A DNA stretch of 64,000 bases from NCBI GenBank assembly GCA_964570325.1, contig CAZMXS010000005.1:1-64000 (forward strand). The letters run 5' to 3'. The position numbers and the translations under genes are program-made. Source of the stretch: CAZMXS01 sp964570325. GTDB lineage: Bacteria > Verrucomicrobiota > Kiritimatiellia > CAIQIC01 > CAZMXS01. Below the pieces are notes generated by a model that had not been told where the DNA came from, searched no databases, and was given only the letters and a program-made list of their open reading frames with translations. Positions 35,601 to 42,965 of this stretch are shown here, one piece after another. Position 1 is the first letter of the stretch. Every line of letters starts with the position of its first letter.

Positions 35601-36667
35601 GGCAGGCCGGACTGATCCTGAATCTTGGTGATCCCGAACTGAGCCATCCGCATCTCGTTGCCCTCCAGCACCCACGGATAGTTGTTGATGGCCCAGAAAT
35701 CGAGCGGCGCACCCTTGGCCGCGCACTGGGCCACAATCGTCTTTGGATCCTCGCCGGAAATGTTGCAGTCGTTGCCGTTGAAAATGCCGCCGACCATCGA
35801 ATACGTGCGCAGATGGTTCGTATCCGCCGCCCGCGCCGCGCAGGAGCCCACTGCGACATATTCGCCGATCACCTTCTTGCGCCATTGCAGCAGATCGTGG
35901 TAGGCCGCATCCACCCGGTTCGAGGGATAGCGCGCCGGCATGACGATGTCGGCCACGTTCGTATACGCGGTTCCCCAGGCGGCGTTGAGATCGGCGATGC
36001 TGCCGCCGTGCATGTCGTAAAGGGCGAAATAGCGGAAATCCCACTTTGACGCGTCATCATATCCCAAAAAAACATGCGGATCCGCCGTCTCCCAGAGGTC
36101 ATAGAAAGCGTACTCGTTGCCCAGGATCCAGCCCGCGACACAGGTGCGGTCGCGGTAGCGCCCGGTCACGGCCGCGATATAGTTGGAGTAGCCGGCGCGC
36201 GCATTGTCGCTGCGGTAGTTCACCACCTGCGATTGCGCGTAGTTTTCGTTGATCCCGAACCAATCGGACGGCGCCCAACCCGGCGGATACTGGAAGCCGA
36301 TCAGGACGAAGAGCTTCAGGCCAACCTGGTCGGCGATGTCCATCAACGCGTCGGCGTTGGCCCAGTTGTAGTTGCCCGGCGCCGTCTCAATCATCCCCCA
36401 CGGCAGTTCCACGCGCACGGAGTTGACGTGCATTTTCTTCATCTCCTCAAAGTCGTAGCGAACCTGTTCATAGGATTGGTTTGCGCCGACCGCCGAGTTC
36501 CAGAGCTGATAGGACATGCCAACCGGCACAAAGTAATGGGTCGCCTGCGGATCCCAGAAATAGCCCTGGCGCATCTCCAGACAACCGCCGCCGGCCAGGG
36601 CGGACGTGGCGCGGCAGAGGGCGGCACTGAGCAACAGGCCAGACACCATACGCGAATTGCTGATCAT
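32612..36667 (-). CDS. Giant secreted GH42-like (clan GH-A) glycoside hydrolase
   Basis: A 1351-residue product with a signal peptide (about 1-25) and a TIM-barrel catalytic part (28-430). It has MHVNSVRVELPWGMIETAPG and GWILGNEYAFYD, with Glu 185 as the likely acid/base, and LPVLISETGIS with Glu 361 as the likely nucleophile. Clan GH-A uses Asn-Glu at strand 4 and Glu at strand 7, as seen here. The YNWANADALMDIADQVGL segment is like GH42 beta-galactosidases; GH5-type relatives are an alternative. A trimer-like middle domain, two beta-sandwich modules, a D-x-D-G-D-x-D calcium strip (DSDGDGILDVYE) and the C-terminal LYQVRVRQP module follow. gaaggag precedes ATG 36667. It lies 53 bases after the regulator stop, in one operon. 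Confidence 0.78.
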   Translation of the reverse strand: MISNSRMVSGLLLSAALCRATSALAGGGCLEMRQGYFWDPQATHYFVPVGMSYQLWNSAVGANQSYEQVRYDFEEMKKMHVNSVRVELPWGMIETAPGNYNWANADALMDIADQVGLKLFVLIGFQYPPGWAPSDWFGINENYAQSQVVNYRSDNARAGYSNYIAAVTGRYRDRTCVAGWILGNEYAFYDLWETADPHVFLGYDDASKWDFRYFALYDMHGGSIADLNAAWGTAYTNVADIVMPARYPSNRVDAAYHDLLQWRKKVIGEYVAVGSCAARAADTNHLRTYSMVGGIFNGNDCNISGEDPKTIVAQCAAKGAPLDFWAINNYPWVLEGNEMRMAQFGITKIQDQSGLPVLISETGISSTDNLFPDAGPRQAGALAAHAWEALMRGAIGVHLFHWNDREWFTPSFSRERGFGITTGNRIPKQPVYDNIVAAYRQLRNMNADRLFGGSTNPAGNIAVYWGVDADMGWNRANEEMSQIWGALKRLGYEPRFMDEGGYDARRYTNANYRALVVSRAYQMSSNRLAQLTNVVAQGKHVYANADIPGQYNAYHQVNGNWNSVIQNIFGLTVSAATDPWHGAVSGSWESKFSHARINNVITPLGALTNGYHLETGLGAWHLYSGVAAHSGATVIQTVGYPDSSPTWFNITPLVTIAPTNPAEKVYIFPDYRHCTNGSVLLSLHNGHNAAAAFTVAASNLLYGRTVENLTDGGILETNSDGQVTLALGADAHVVLYAYATSGGVDASVINPATAKLWFREAPLAGVWPNGTNWTVNLGYDTRGANLNLKAAFERDDGAVRVFGTAAVVAVTGQGHADLGVFIPDADLNNPDYVSTADGASYRWHAWLESGGAPVYHLYLPTRLYWGARPTAALPNVQTGQHYNVAIQWQCLPSYETWLYPAPLDRAGMWDISTVTAPGGDEWHPKVNYAQSYDMVLELMTGATVVASSTVTTTNGTATNVFSITAPAAGSGFAWRARAVTKPSGFIDFTDNFENRKRMWENLTLPPFTAVEPWIPYAYAQYENPVIADGGDGIAGTPFDPVSDGTNSLCLTAKGYWQGDWGGFGIERVWPQTWELPADTNQWTNIIAAFDFLDATSNKLWLVEMELKLVDENGNGLSYVAPHNRTPGQWDTNRANLKQFSHTIPAQPWFDRTKVKKFQANIRIPASLTCPSVPTACTWGVQWKVYFDRMSFTGADTLCPRTNWTFAIYDSRNDSPAADSDGDGILDVYETNTGVYQGPTDTGTDPHNPDSDGDRMSDGEEVIAGTDPNVAGDYFHASGVQRNAPAGGMVIEWFAHTGRIYGVYYRTNLNSGGLAPLGAFTNIVVAAAGATNVVDSSIPSAMKLYQVRVRQP

Positions 36668-36720
36668 GGCTGAACTCCTTCTCCGATGACTTCCCCATTA
36701 CGAAAGCGACATGCCGGAAT

Positions 36721-37821
36721 TTAGATTTTAATGGCCGACTTGCGGATCATTAACCGGGTCGGCACGGTCGTGATGGTGGGAATATGGTTCGGGTCCTCGA
36801 TCCGCTTCTTCAGCCGCCGCACCGCTTCCCTTCCCATCAGATCCTTTTCAACGCGGATGGTGGTCAGCGGCGGGCACATCAACGACGCCCAGGATGTGTC
36901 ATCGAAGCCCACGCAGGAGAAATCCTCCGGCACGCGCAAGCCGCCGATTTCATGCAGCGCCTGAATGGCGCCGGAGGCCATTTCGTCGTTGAAGAAAAAC
37001 ACACCGGTGGGGCGGGGTTTCATTTTCAGGATCCGCAGCATCGCCTCATGGCCGCCGCCTGGCGAGAAGTCGCTCTGAACCACCGCGCCCGCCAGCGCCG
37101 GCAGGCCGGCGGCGTCGAGCGCCGCCTGGGCGCCGGCCAGACGGTCGCGGCTGACCTTCCACGCCAGCGGCCCGGTGACGAACGCCAGTTGGCGATGGCC
37201 CAGGCGGATCAAATGTTCAACGGCCTGGAACCCGCCACCCTCGTTGTCAATCAGAATGGCGTCAATCCGCTGGCCGCGGACGGTGTCGTCAATCAGCACT
37301 GCCGGCAGTTTGCCGCCCAGCGCCAGGCGAATCGGTTCACCCTCGGCGGGCCCAATGATGATGGCGCCGTCCAGACGAGCCTTGCCGATCATCGTGCAAA
37401 AGACCTTCGGCGGAATGCCCTCCGACTTGAAGACCAGGAGATTGCCACCGATCGCCTGGACCTCTGCGCGCACGGCATCCATCATCTCGGTGTGATAGCG
37501 GCCGGTGTTGCCGTGATCCGTCACCGTGGAAATCCAGCCGATGGAAAGCGCATCCGCGGCGCGCCCATTCCGGCCGGCTTCCGGATCGGCCACAAACGTG
37601 CCCCGCGCCGGCACGGAGTACACCAACCCCTGCGCCGCCAGGTCCGCGATCGCCTGGATCACCGTCGCCTTGTTGATGCCATGCTCCCCGGCCAGGTCGT
37701 CCATCGAGGGCAGCATCTCGCCGGGCTTCCACTCACCCCGCCGGATTTTTTCCCGCAACAGGTCGGACAACTGGCGATACAGATACTTGGGTTTGCCGCT
37801 GCCTTTTTTCAACGCGCTCAT
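36721..37821 (-). CDS. GntR-HTH / LacI-type sugar-sensing transcriptional regulator
   Basis: The 366-residue product has a GntR-family winged helix at about 8-75 (YRQLSDLLREKIRRGEWKPG, EHGINKATVIQAIADL, YSVPARGTFVAD). A periplasmic-binding-protein-like sensor follows (about 85-360), with SIGWISTVTD, DGAIIIGPAEG, LIRLGHRQLAFVTGPLAW and EDFSCVGFDDTSWA. This is the AraR-type fusion that senses sugars. It is 53 bases upstream of the GH42-like gene, so it probably regulates that operon and itself. ATG 37821 has a run of G upstream; GTG at 37836 is the alternative start. A perfect palindrome lies in its promoter (37857-37870). Confidence 0.85.
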   Translation of the reverse strand: MSALKKGSGKPKYLYRQLSDLLREKIRRGEWKPGEMLPSMDDLAGEHGINKATVIQAIADLAAQGLVYSVPARGTFVADPEAGRNGRAADALSIGWISTVTDHGNTGRYHTEMMDAVRAEVQAIGGNLLVFKSEGIPPKVFCTMIGKARLDGAIIIGPAEGEPIRLALGGKLPAVLIDDTVRGQRIDAILIDNEGGGFQAVEHLIRLGHRQLAFVTGPLAWKVSRDRLAGAQAALDAAGLPALAGAVVQSDFSPGGGHEAMLRILKMKPRPTGVFFFNDEMASGAIQALHEIGGLRVPEDFSCVGFDDTSWASLMCPPLTTIRVEKDLMGREAVRRLKKRIEDPNHIPTITTVPTRLMIRKSAIKI

Positions 37822-37856
37822 CGGACGCCCCCCCACAACGTCAAATCATACCGAAT

Positions 37857-37870
37857 ACATACTAGTATGT
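37857..37870. promoter_or_regulatory. Perfect 14-bp palindrome, likely autoregulatory operator
   Basis: ACATACTAGTATGT is 36 bases upstream of the ATG of the GntR/LacI-type regulator. On the minus strand it lies between a -35-like TTTACA (37882-37877) and a TATGTA (about 37859-37854), so bound protein would block the promoter. The site is unlike the TAAA-N-CG-N-TTTA pair near 29.5 kb. Confidence 0.55.
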
Positions 37871-37930
37871 TTTATTTTTGTAAAGGGCGAAATGTGTTTT
37901 TTCGTTTTTGCGCGGCGCGGCCGGCGGCGG

Positions 37931-38452
37931 TCATTCCACGGTTTCGGCAAGCACCCGGCGGTAGGTTTCGGCCGCATCCGGTCCGAAGCAGACGAAGATC
38001 ACGGATTCGGGCAGGGGATTAGAATTGAGGAATTCCCGTGTGGTGCGGATGGCGATTCGCGTGGCGCGCTCAAGGGGAAAGCCATAAGCCCCGGTGCTGA
38101 TCGCGGGGAAGGCGATGGAACGTAACGCATGGTCCCGGGCAAGCGCCAGGCTGTTGCGGTAACAATCGGCAAGATCCGCGTCCTCGCCCCGCCGTCCGTC
38201 GCGCCAGACGGGGCCCACGGTATGAATCACATACCGCGCCGGCAAACGATAGCCGCCGGTGATCCGGGCTGCGCCAGTGGGACAACCGCCCAGCGTGCGG
38301 CATTCCTCAAGCAACTGCGGCCCGGCCGCGCGATGAATGGCGCCGTCCACCCCACCCCCGCCCAACAAACTGCGGTTGGCGGCGTTGACGATGGCATCCA
38401 CCTGGAGCCGGGTAATATCGCCCTCGGCGATCCGGATTCGATCGGCACTCAT
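37931..38452 (-). CDS. Macrodomain protein, O-acetyl-ADP-ribose deacetylase type
   Basis: The 173-residue product starts [20 protein letters not shown] and holds the macrodomain core: [20 protein letters not shown], the ADP-ribose pocket, then [16 protein letters not shown], the second phosphate loop. Length and spacing fit the YmdB/MacroD group, which hydrolyses O-acetyl-ADP-ribose and removes ADP-ribose from proteins. ATG 38452 is used; the upstream extension is Arg-rich and unlike the family. It is 28 bases after the TPR gene (38481) in the same direction. Cytoplasmic. The macrodomain substrate in this organism is not known. Confidence 0.9.
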   Translation of the reverse strand: MSADRIRIAEGDITRLQVDAIVNAANRSLLGGGGVDGAIHRAAGPQLLEECRTLGGCPTGAARITGGYRLPARYVIHTVGPVWRDGRRGEDADLADCYRNSLALARDHALRSIAFPAISTGAYGFPLERATRIAIRTTREFLNSNPLPESVIFVCFGPDAAETYRRVLAETVE

Positions 38453-38480
38453 CCATAACCTCCCGCGCGACCGGCGCGAT

Positions 38481-38876
38481 CTATGACGGAGACCCCTTTT
38501 TCCGGGCCTGCTCAATCAAGCGCCGAAAGGCGGGATCCTGGCGCAAGGATTGCAAATCTTCGTCGGCCAGCATCCAATCGAAATCCCGATAGCCCTGCCG
38601 GACCGCTTTCGTCAACGCCTGGAGCGCATCATCGCGCCGGCCCATCAAGGCATAGTCGCAGGCGAGATTGTACCAGGGCCCTGGGTCGTCGGGCCGCAAC
38701 GAAGTCAATTCCAGATCAACCTTCAGGCCGTCCTCGTAGCGACCGGTGCGCGTGTAAAGATCGCCCAGCGCCTCGAGCAGCAGCCGGTGCTCGGGCCGGC
38801 GGCGCCGCACCGCCTCCAGGAATTGCAATTCAACGCGCGCCGGCTTGGCGGCGGTTTTTTCGTTGCGGGCGTTCAT
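38481..38876 (-). CDS. Small TPR protein
   Basis: The 131-residue product begins with a Lys/Arg-rich N-terminus and holds two or three TPR helices: [20 protein letters not shown], then [20 protein letters not shown], then [20 protein letters not shown]. The final segment, [19 protein letters not shown], is the TPR_15-like ending in which a Leu-x-x-Leu-x-x-Asp-x-x-Phe closes the fold. It probably mediates protein contacts in the cytoplasm. ATG 38876 is used; a TTG at 38933 would add 19 residues but overlap the gltA stop. It lies between gltA and the macrodomain gene, in the same direction. Confidence 0.8.
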   Translation of the reverse strand: MNARNEKTAAKPARVELQFLEAVRRRRPEHRLLLEALGDLYTRTGRYEDGLKVDLELTSLRPDDPGPWYNLACDYALMGRRDDALQALTKAVRQGYRDFDWMLADEDLQSLRQDPAFRRLIEQARKKGSPS

Positions 38877-38929
38877 GGCGCGTTGTTTCCGCTTTTCATT
38901 GCCATTATACACCCGCCGCCGGCATTGGT

Positions 38930-40234
38930 TCAACGCCGCTTTTCAAGCGAAAGGAACTCGCGATTGAGCGGCCCCGTGTACAACTGGCGCGGCCGATAGA
39001 TGCGGGTGGACGGATCCTGCGTCAACTCCAGCCAGTGCGCGATCCAGCCGGGCAGGCGGCCCAGCGCGAAGAGCACCGTATACATTGCCGTCGGGAACCC
39101 CATGGCCCGGTAGATGATCCCCGTGTAGAAATCCACATTCGGGTAGAGTTTGCGCTCCTGGAAATAAGGATCGGACAGCGCCTTTTCCTCCAGCCCCAGC
39201 GCGATGTCGAGCAGCGGGTCGGAAATTTTTTTCTTCTCGAGGATGGTCCGGCAGATTTTCTTGGCGATCTTGGCGCGCGGATCATACGATTTATAGATCC
39301 GGTGGCCAAATCCCATCAGCCGGAACGGATCCTTCTTGTCCTTCGCTTTTTCCACGACCTGGTTCACGCTCAGGCCCTCGCGCTGAATCATTTGCAGCAT
39401 CTCGATCACCGCCTGGTTCGCGCCGCCGTGCAGCGGTCCCCAGAGCGCGCAGATGCCCGCCGAAATGGCGGCATACAGGTTGGCCCGGGTGCTGCCGACC
39501 TGGCGGACGGTCGCGGTCGAGGCGTTCTGCTCGTGGTCGGCGTGGATAATCAGCAACTGGTTCATTGCCTTGACCAGGTAAGGCTCGGCCTTGTAGTCCA
39601 CCACCGGCGATGAGAACATCATGTTCAGGAAGTTCTCGCAGTACGACAGCTTGTAGCTCGGATAGACAAACGGCTCGCCCACCGATTTCTTGTAGGAAAA
39701 GGCGGCAATCGTGCGCAGCTTGGACAAAAGGCGCGTGGCCGTCATGTCCAACCCTTCCTTGTCCGGCCCGCGCTCGATTTCCGGATAGAAACTGGAAAGC
39801 GAAACCACCATGGCCGAGAGCACCACCATCGGATGGGCGCCCTCGGGATACCCCCGGAAGAACGTGCACATGTCCTCGTGCAGCATCGAATGCCGGTTCA
39901 GCAGGCTCGAAAATTTCTCGCGTTGTTCCCGGCTGGGGAGGACGCCGTGCAGCAACAAATAAGCCACCTCAATGAACGAACAATGCTCACACAGGTCTTC
40001 GATCGCATAACCGCGGTGCGAAAGCAACCCCTTGTCGCCATCCACGAACGTGACGGCGCTTTCGCAGACCGCCGTGTTGGCAAAACCCGGATCGTAAACC
40101 GTCAATCCGGTGTCCTTGAGCAGATTACGGATATCGAGAGACCGTTGCCCGGTGTTATCCTGCAGGACTGGAAGTTGATGCCGCCGGTCATCAATGACCA
40201 ATTCCGCCGGTTTTTCCATCGGAAGCAGGCTCAT
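38930..40234 (-). CDS. gltA: Citrate synthase
   Basis: The 434-residue product is a type II-like citrate synthase. It has GLTVYDPGFANTAVCESAVT and DGDKGLLSHRGYAIEDL at the N-terminus. The catalytic histidines and aspartate are in ALWGPLHGGANQAVIEML, GFGHRIYKSYDPRA and NVDFYTGIIYRAMG. It condenses acetyl-CoA and oxaloacetate at the start of the TCA cycle and works downstream of acetyl-CoA synthetase, which is also in this window. AAGGAG lies eight bases before the ATG at 40234. The stop is only a few tens of bases from the TPR gene. Confidence 0.96.
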   Translation of the reverse strand: MSLLPMEKPAELVIDDRRHQLPVLQDNTGQRSLDIRNLLKDTGLTVYDPGFANTAVCESAVTFVDGDKGLLSHRGYAIEDLCEHCSFIEVAYLLLHGVLPSREQREKFSSLLNRHSMLHEDMCTFFRGYPEGAHPMVVLSAMVVSLSSFYPEIERGPDKEGLDMTATRLLSKLRTIAAFSYKKSVGEPFVYPSYKLSYCENFLNMMFSSPVVDYKAEPYLVKAMNQLLIIHADHEQNASTATVRQVGSTRANLYAAISAGICALWGPLHGGANQAVIEMLQMIQREGLSVNQVVEKAKDKKDPFRLMGFGHRIYKSYDPRAKIAKKICRTILEKKKISDPLLDIALGLEEKALSDPYFQERKLYPNVDFYTGIIYRAMGFPTAMYTVLFALGRLPGWIAHWLELTQDPSTRIYRPRQLYTGPLNREFLSLEKRR

Positions 40235-40322
40235 GGGATTGCTCCTTTACCCTGACTGCCACGCGAGGCCGCCACCGTGACCGTGACCGCGGCCCCGCCG
40301 AATCCGCGCCAGCCGGCCCCGT

Positions 40323-40550
40323 TCAGGCCTTGACGATCTTGCCGGCTTTAATGCAGGCGGTGCAGACACGGCGAGTGCGAATACCGCCGTCAATCATCAC
40401 GCGAATTTTTTGGATGTTCGGCAGAAAACGCCGCGGGGTTACCGCCGTCGTATGCAGACCGATACCGCCTTTTTTCTTCGCCAACCCGTGGCGAATAATC
40501 CGATTGCCGACCCGCACGCCCTTGCCGCAAATATCACACGAAATGGCCAT
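40323..40550 (-). CDS. rpmB: Ribosomal protein bL28
   Basis: The 75-residue protein starts MAISCDICGKGVRVGNRI and ends with RTRRVCTACIKAGKIVKA. The two C-x2-C pairs (CDIC and CTAC) form a zinc ribbon, so this is the C-plus form. The central HTTAVTPRRFLPNIQKIRV is the family core. It is a 50S subunit protein near the exit tunnel side. Zn-binding L28 forms are replaced by zinc-free paralogs in some bacteria under zinc limitation; no paralog is seen here. The 88 bases before gltA and 130 bases before the MBL gene hold no gene. Confidence 0.96.
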   Translation of the reverse strand: MAISCDICGKGVRVGNRIIRHGLAKKKGGIGLHTTAVTPRRFLPNIQKIRVMIDGGIRTRRVCTACIKAGKIVKA

Positions 40551-40680
40551 TTTGAATCTCCCGAAAGGCCGGCAATATAAGTGACCCGTGAAAGGCAGGC
40601 AAGGAAAAACAGGAAAAATGACGAACGCGCCGCGCCTGTTGCCGGTTAGCCTGGTTTGGCGGTGCGCTTGGCGGCCGGGA

Positions 40681-41457
40681 TCAAACCGCCCAGACTTCGC
40701 TGATCTGGTCGGCGTAGGTCAGGCTGATCCGCACGTGTTCATGGCCGGCCGCGCGTAAAATGCGGCGGGCGGTGTTCAGGGCCACTTGGGGACAGTTGCA
40801 TTCCGCGCTGAGATGGGCGAGAAAGAGTTGCTGCAACTCGGGCCCGGCGATCTCGGCCACGGTCTGCGCGGCGGCCTCGTTGGACATGTGACCCTGCCGA
40901 CCCAGGATGCGCTGCTTGAGGTGCTCCGGGCGTTGCGCCTGGCGCAACATTTCGGGATCATGGTTGGATTCCATGACGATCACCCGGCAACCGCGCAGGC
41001 GCTCCTGCACCAGGCGCGTGGACATGCCCATGTCCGTGACGATACCCACGCGCACACCGTCGCCGGAAATCACGAAACCAACGGGGTCATAGGCATCATG
41101 CGGCACGGAAAACGGCTCGATCCTCAAGTCGCCGATGGCAAACGGCATGCCGTTTTCAAAAATGTTCCATTGCAAGCCCTGCATCCGGGGGTCCCGGTTG
41201 ACGCCCTCCAGCGTGCCGGCGTTCGCGTACAACGCCATGCCATGCCGGTTATGCAGGACCCGGATCCCGCGGATATGATCGTCATGCTCGTGGCTGACAC
41301 AGACGCCGCGGATGGTCCCGATATCCACCCCGATCGCGCCCAGCCGCTGGGCGATCTGGCGCGCGCTCAAGCCGGCATCCACCAGCATGGCGGTCGCGCC
41401 GGACGCCACATACGTGGCATTGCCTGAACTGCCGCTGGCCAGGATACAGACTTTCAT
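40681..41457 (-). CDS. MBL-fold metallo-hydrolase, WalJ/YycJ-like
   Basis: The 258-residue product opens VCILASGSSGNATYVASG and holds the metal motif VSHEHDDHIRG (H-x-H-x-D-H). SVPHDAYDPVGFVISGDG and VIVMESNHDPEML, with the later histidine and aspartate, then follow. The S-G-S-S-G-N start and the N-H-D-x-x-M-L block are typical of the WalJ (YycJ) group of single-domain exonuclease-like metallo-beta-lactamases. They are linked to DNA end repair or cell wall control. Both metal sites look complete. ATG 41457 follows a TTG at 41460. It is a single cytoplasmic gene with no clear operon partner. Confidence 0.85.
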   Translation of the reverse strand: MKVCILASGSSGNATYVASGATAMLVDAGLSARQIAQRLGAIGVDIGTIRGVCVSHEHDDHIRGIRVLHNRHGMALYANAGTLEGVNRDPRMQGLQWNIFENGMPFAIGDLRIEPFSVPHDAYDPVGFVISGDGVRVGIVTDMGMSTRLVQERLRGCRVIVMESNHDPEMLRQAQRPEHLKQRILGRQGHMSNEAAAQTVAEIAGPELQQLFLAHLSAECNCPQVALNTARRILRAAGHEHVRISLTYADQISEVWAV

Positions 41458-41496
41458 CAAATCACCCGCCGCATCATAGCCGGGCGCGCAGCCGGT

Positions 41497-42930
41497 TCAA
41501 GCTGTTCCGCCACTTGTGCGCTCTTCGCCCAGTTTGCGGTTCAGTGTTTGGCGCGCAATGCCCAGCATCCGGGCGGCGATGCCCTGGTTGCCATCGGCGC
41601 GGCGCAGCGCTTCCGCGATCAACTGCTGCTCCATCTGCGCGATCGTCGGCAACGGCTCAGGAAACACGATCGCGCCGGGAACCGCAACCGGTCCGTCGGC
41701 CGGCGTTTCGGCCGGCTCCGCCCGATCCAGCCGCTCCCGGAAGAGCGCCAGCGAGAGCGCGCCGCCGGCGGCGCGGGCCACGGCATCGCAGATCATCGCG
41801 CGCAGTTCGCGCACATTGCCCGGGAAAGAATATGTCGCCAGCCAGCCGCAAAGCTCCGGCGGCACGCGCGGCGCGGGCCGGCCAGCCACTTGGGCGGCCT
41901 GCGCCACAAAATGCGCCACCAGCGCCGGCAAGTCGCCTAGCCGCTCCCGCAGGGGCGGCAGATGGATGTGGTGCGCGTTCAGCCGGTAGTACAGATCCTT
42001 CCGGAAATCGCCGCGCCCGCCGGCATCGCGCAGTTCGCGATGCGTCGTTGCAATGACGCGCGCGCTGGAGCGGCGCGGATAATCCGCGCCGACAGGATAG
42101 TATTCCCGCTCCTGGAGCAATCGGAGAAGCTTGATCTGCGAGGCATTGGAGAGATCGCCGATCTCGTCGAGCAGGATGGTCCCCTCTTCCGCGGTTTCGA
42201 GCATCCCCGAACGCGGTTCGGCCGCGCCTGTGAATGCGCCTTTGCGGTGGCCAAACAGCGTGTCGGCGAAAACCGCGTCATCCAGCCCGGCCACATTCAC
42301 GCACACCAGGCGGCCGGCACGGCCACTGAGGCGGTGCAGGGCCCGCGCGACCAACTCCTTGCCGGTGCCGGTCTCGCCGGTGATCAGCACCGGTTCCTCC
42401 AAGCCGGCGATGGCCTCCATATATTTGAAGATCGCCAGCATGCCCGGCTGGGCGGTGATGATCTCGGCAAAGGCTTCGGGTTGCCGCAGGTTTCCATCGA
42501 GCACCTTGTCCGTGAGCAGTTTCACCTCTTGCCGCAGTCCGCCCACCCGAATCGCGTTCAGCACGGCCGCCGCCAGGCGGCCGATCTCGGCGCTTTTGAC
42601 ATGGTAATCCACAGCGCCGGCTTTCAGGCAGCGCACGGCGGTATCCACCTGGTCGGTGCCGGTGATGATCAGCACCGGCAGATCGGGCCGCCGCTCGAGA
42701 ATCTGCGGCAGCATTTCCTCCCCCGACCCATCCGGCATGACCAGATCCAGCGTCATCACGCTGCAGACCCGCTCCTCAATGACGGCCAGGGCCTCGCGAG
42801 CGCTCGTACAGGAAATCACGTTCGTGACGCCGGCCGCCCGCAGGACATTGCGGAAGCCGCGCAGCCAGGGATCCTCGTCGTCCACGAGCAGCACCGGTTG
42901 TTCCGGATATAATTTGCCGCTGGCCGTCAT
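41497..42930 (-). CDS. NtrC-family sigma-54-dependent response regulator
   Basis: The 477-residue product has a receiver domain (about 10-125; PVLLVDDEDPW, phosphoacceptor Asp 62 in MTLDLVMPDGSG), a central AAA+ domain, and a Fis-type helix-turn-helix (LRRADGNQGIAARMLGIARQ, to the C-terminus). The AAA+ part has GETGTGKELVARAL (Walker A), the sigma-54 contact GAFTGA, and DEIGD (Walker B). It therefore activates promoters with sigma-54 after phosphorylation, most likely by the kinase whose gene ends 35 bases upstream. No sigma-54 -24/-12 promoter was searched genome-wide; the target genes are unknown. Confidence 0.92.
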   Translation of the reverse strand: MTASGKLYPEQPVLLVDDEDPWLRGFRNVLRAAGVTNVISCTSAREALAVIEERVCSVMTLDLVMPDGSGEEMLPQILERRPDLPVLIITGTDQVDTAVRCLKAGAVDYHVKSAEIGRLAAAVLNAIRVGGLRQEVKLLTDKVLDGNLRQPEAFAEIITAQPGMLAIFKYMEAIAGLEEPVLITGETGTGKELVARALHRLSGRAGRLVCVNVAGLDDAVFADTLFGHRKGAFTGAAEPRSGMLETAEEGTILLDEIGDLSNASQIKLLRLLQEREYYPVGADYPRRSSARVIATTHRELRDAGGRGDFRKDLYYRLNAHHIHLPPLRERLGDLPALVAHFVAQAAQVAGRPAPRVPPELCGWLATYSFPGNVRELRAMICDAVARAAGGALSLALFRERLDRAEPAETPADGPVAVPGAIVFPEPLPTIAQMEQQLIAEALRRADGNQGIAARMLGIARQTLNRKLGEERTSGGTA

Positions 42931-42965
42931 GTGTGATGTCTCCTCTATATTTACCCATCTGCGGT

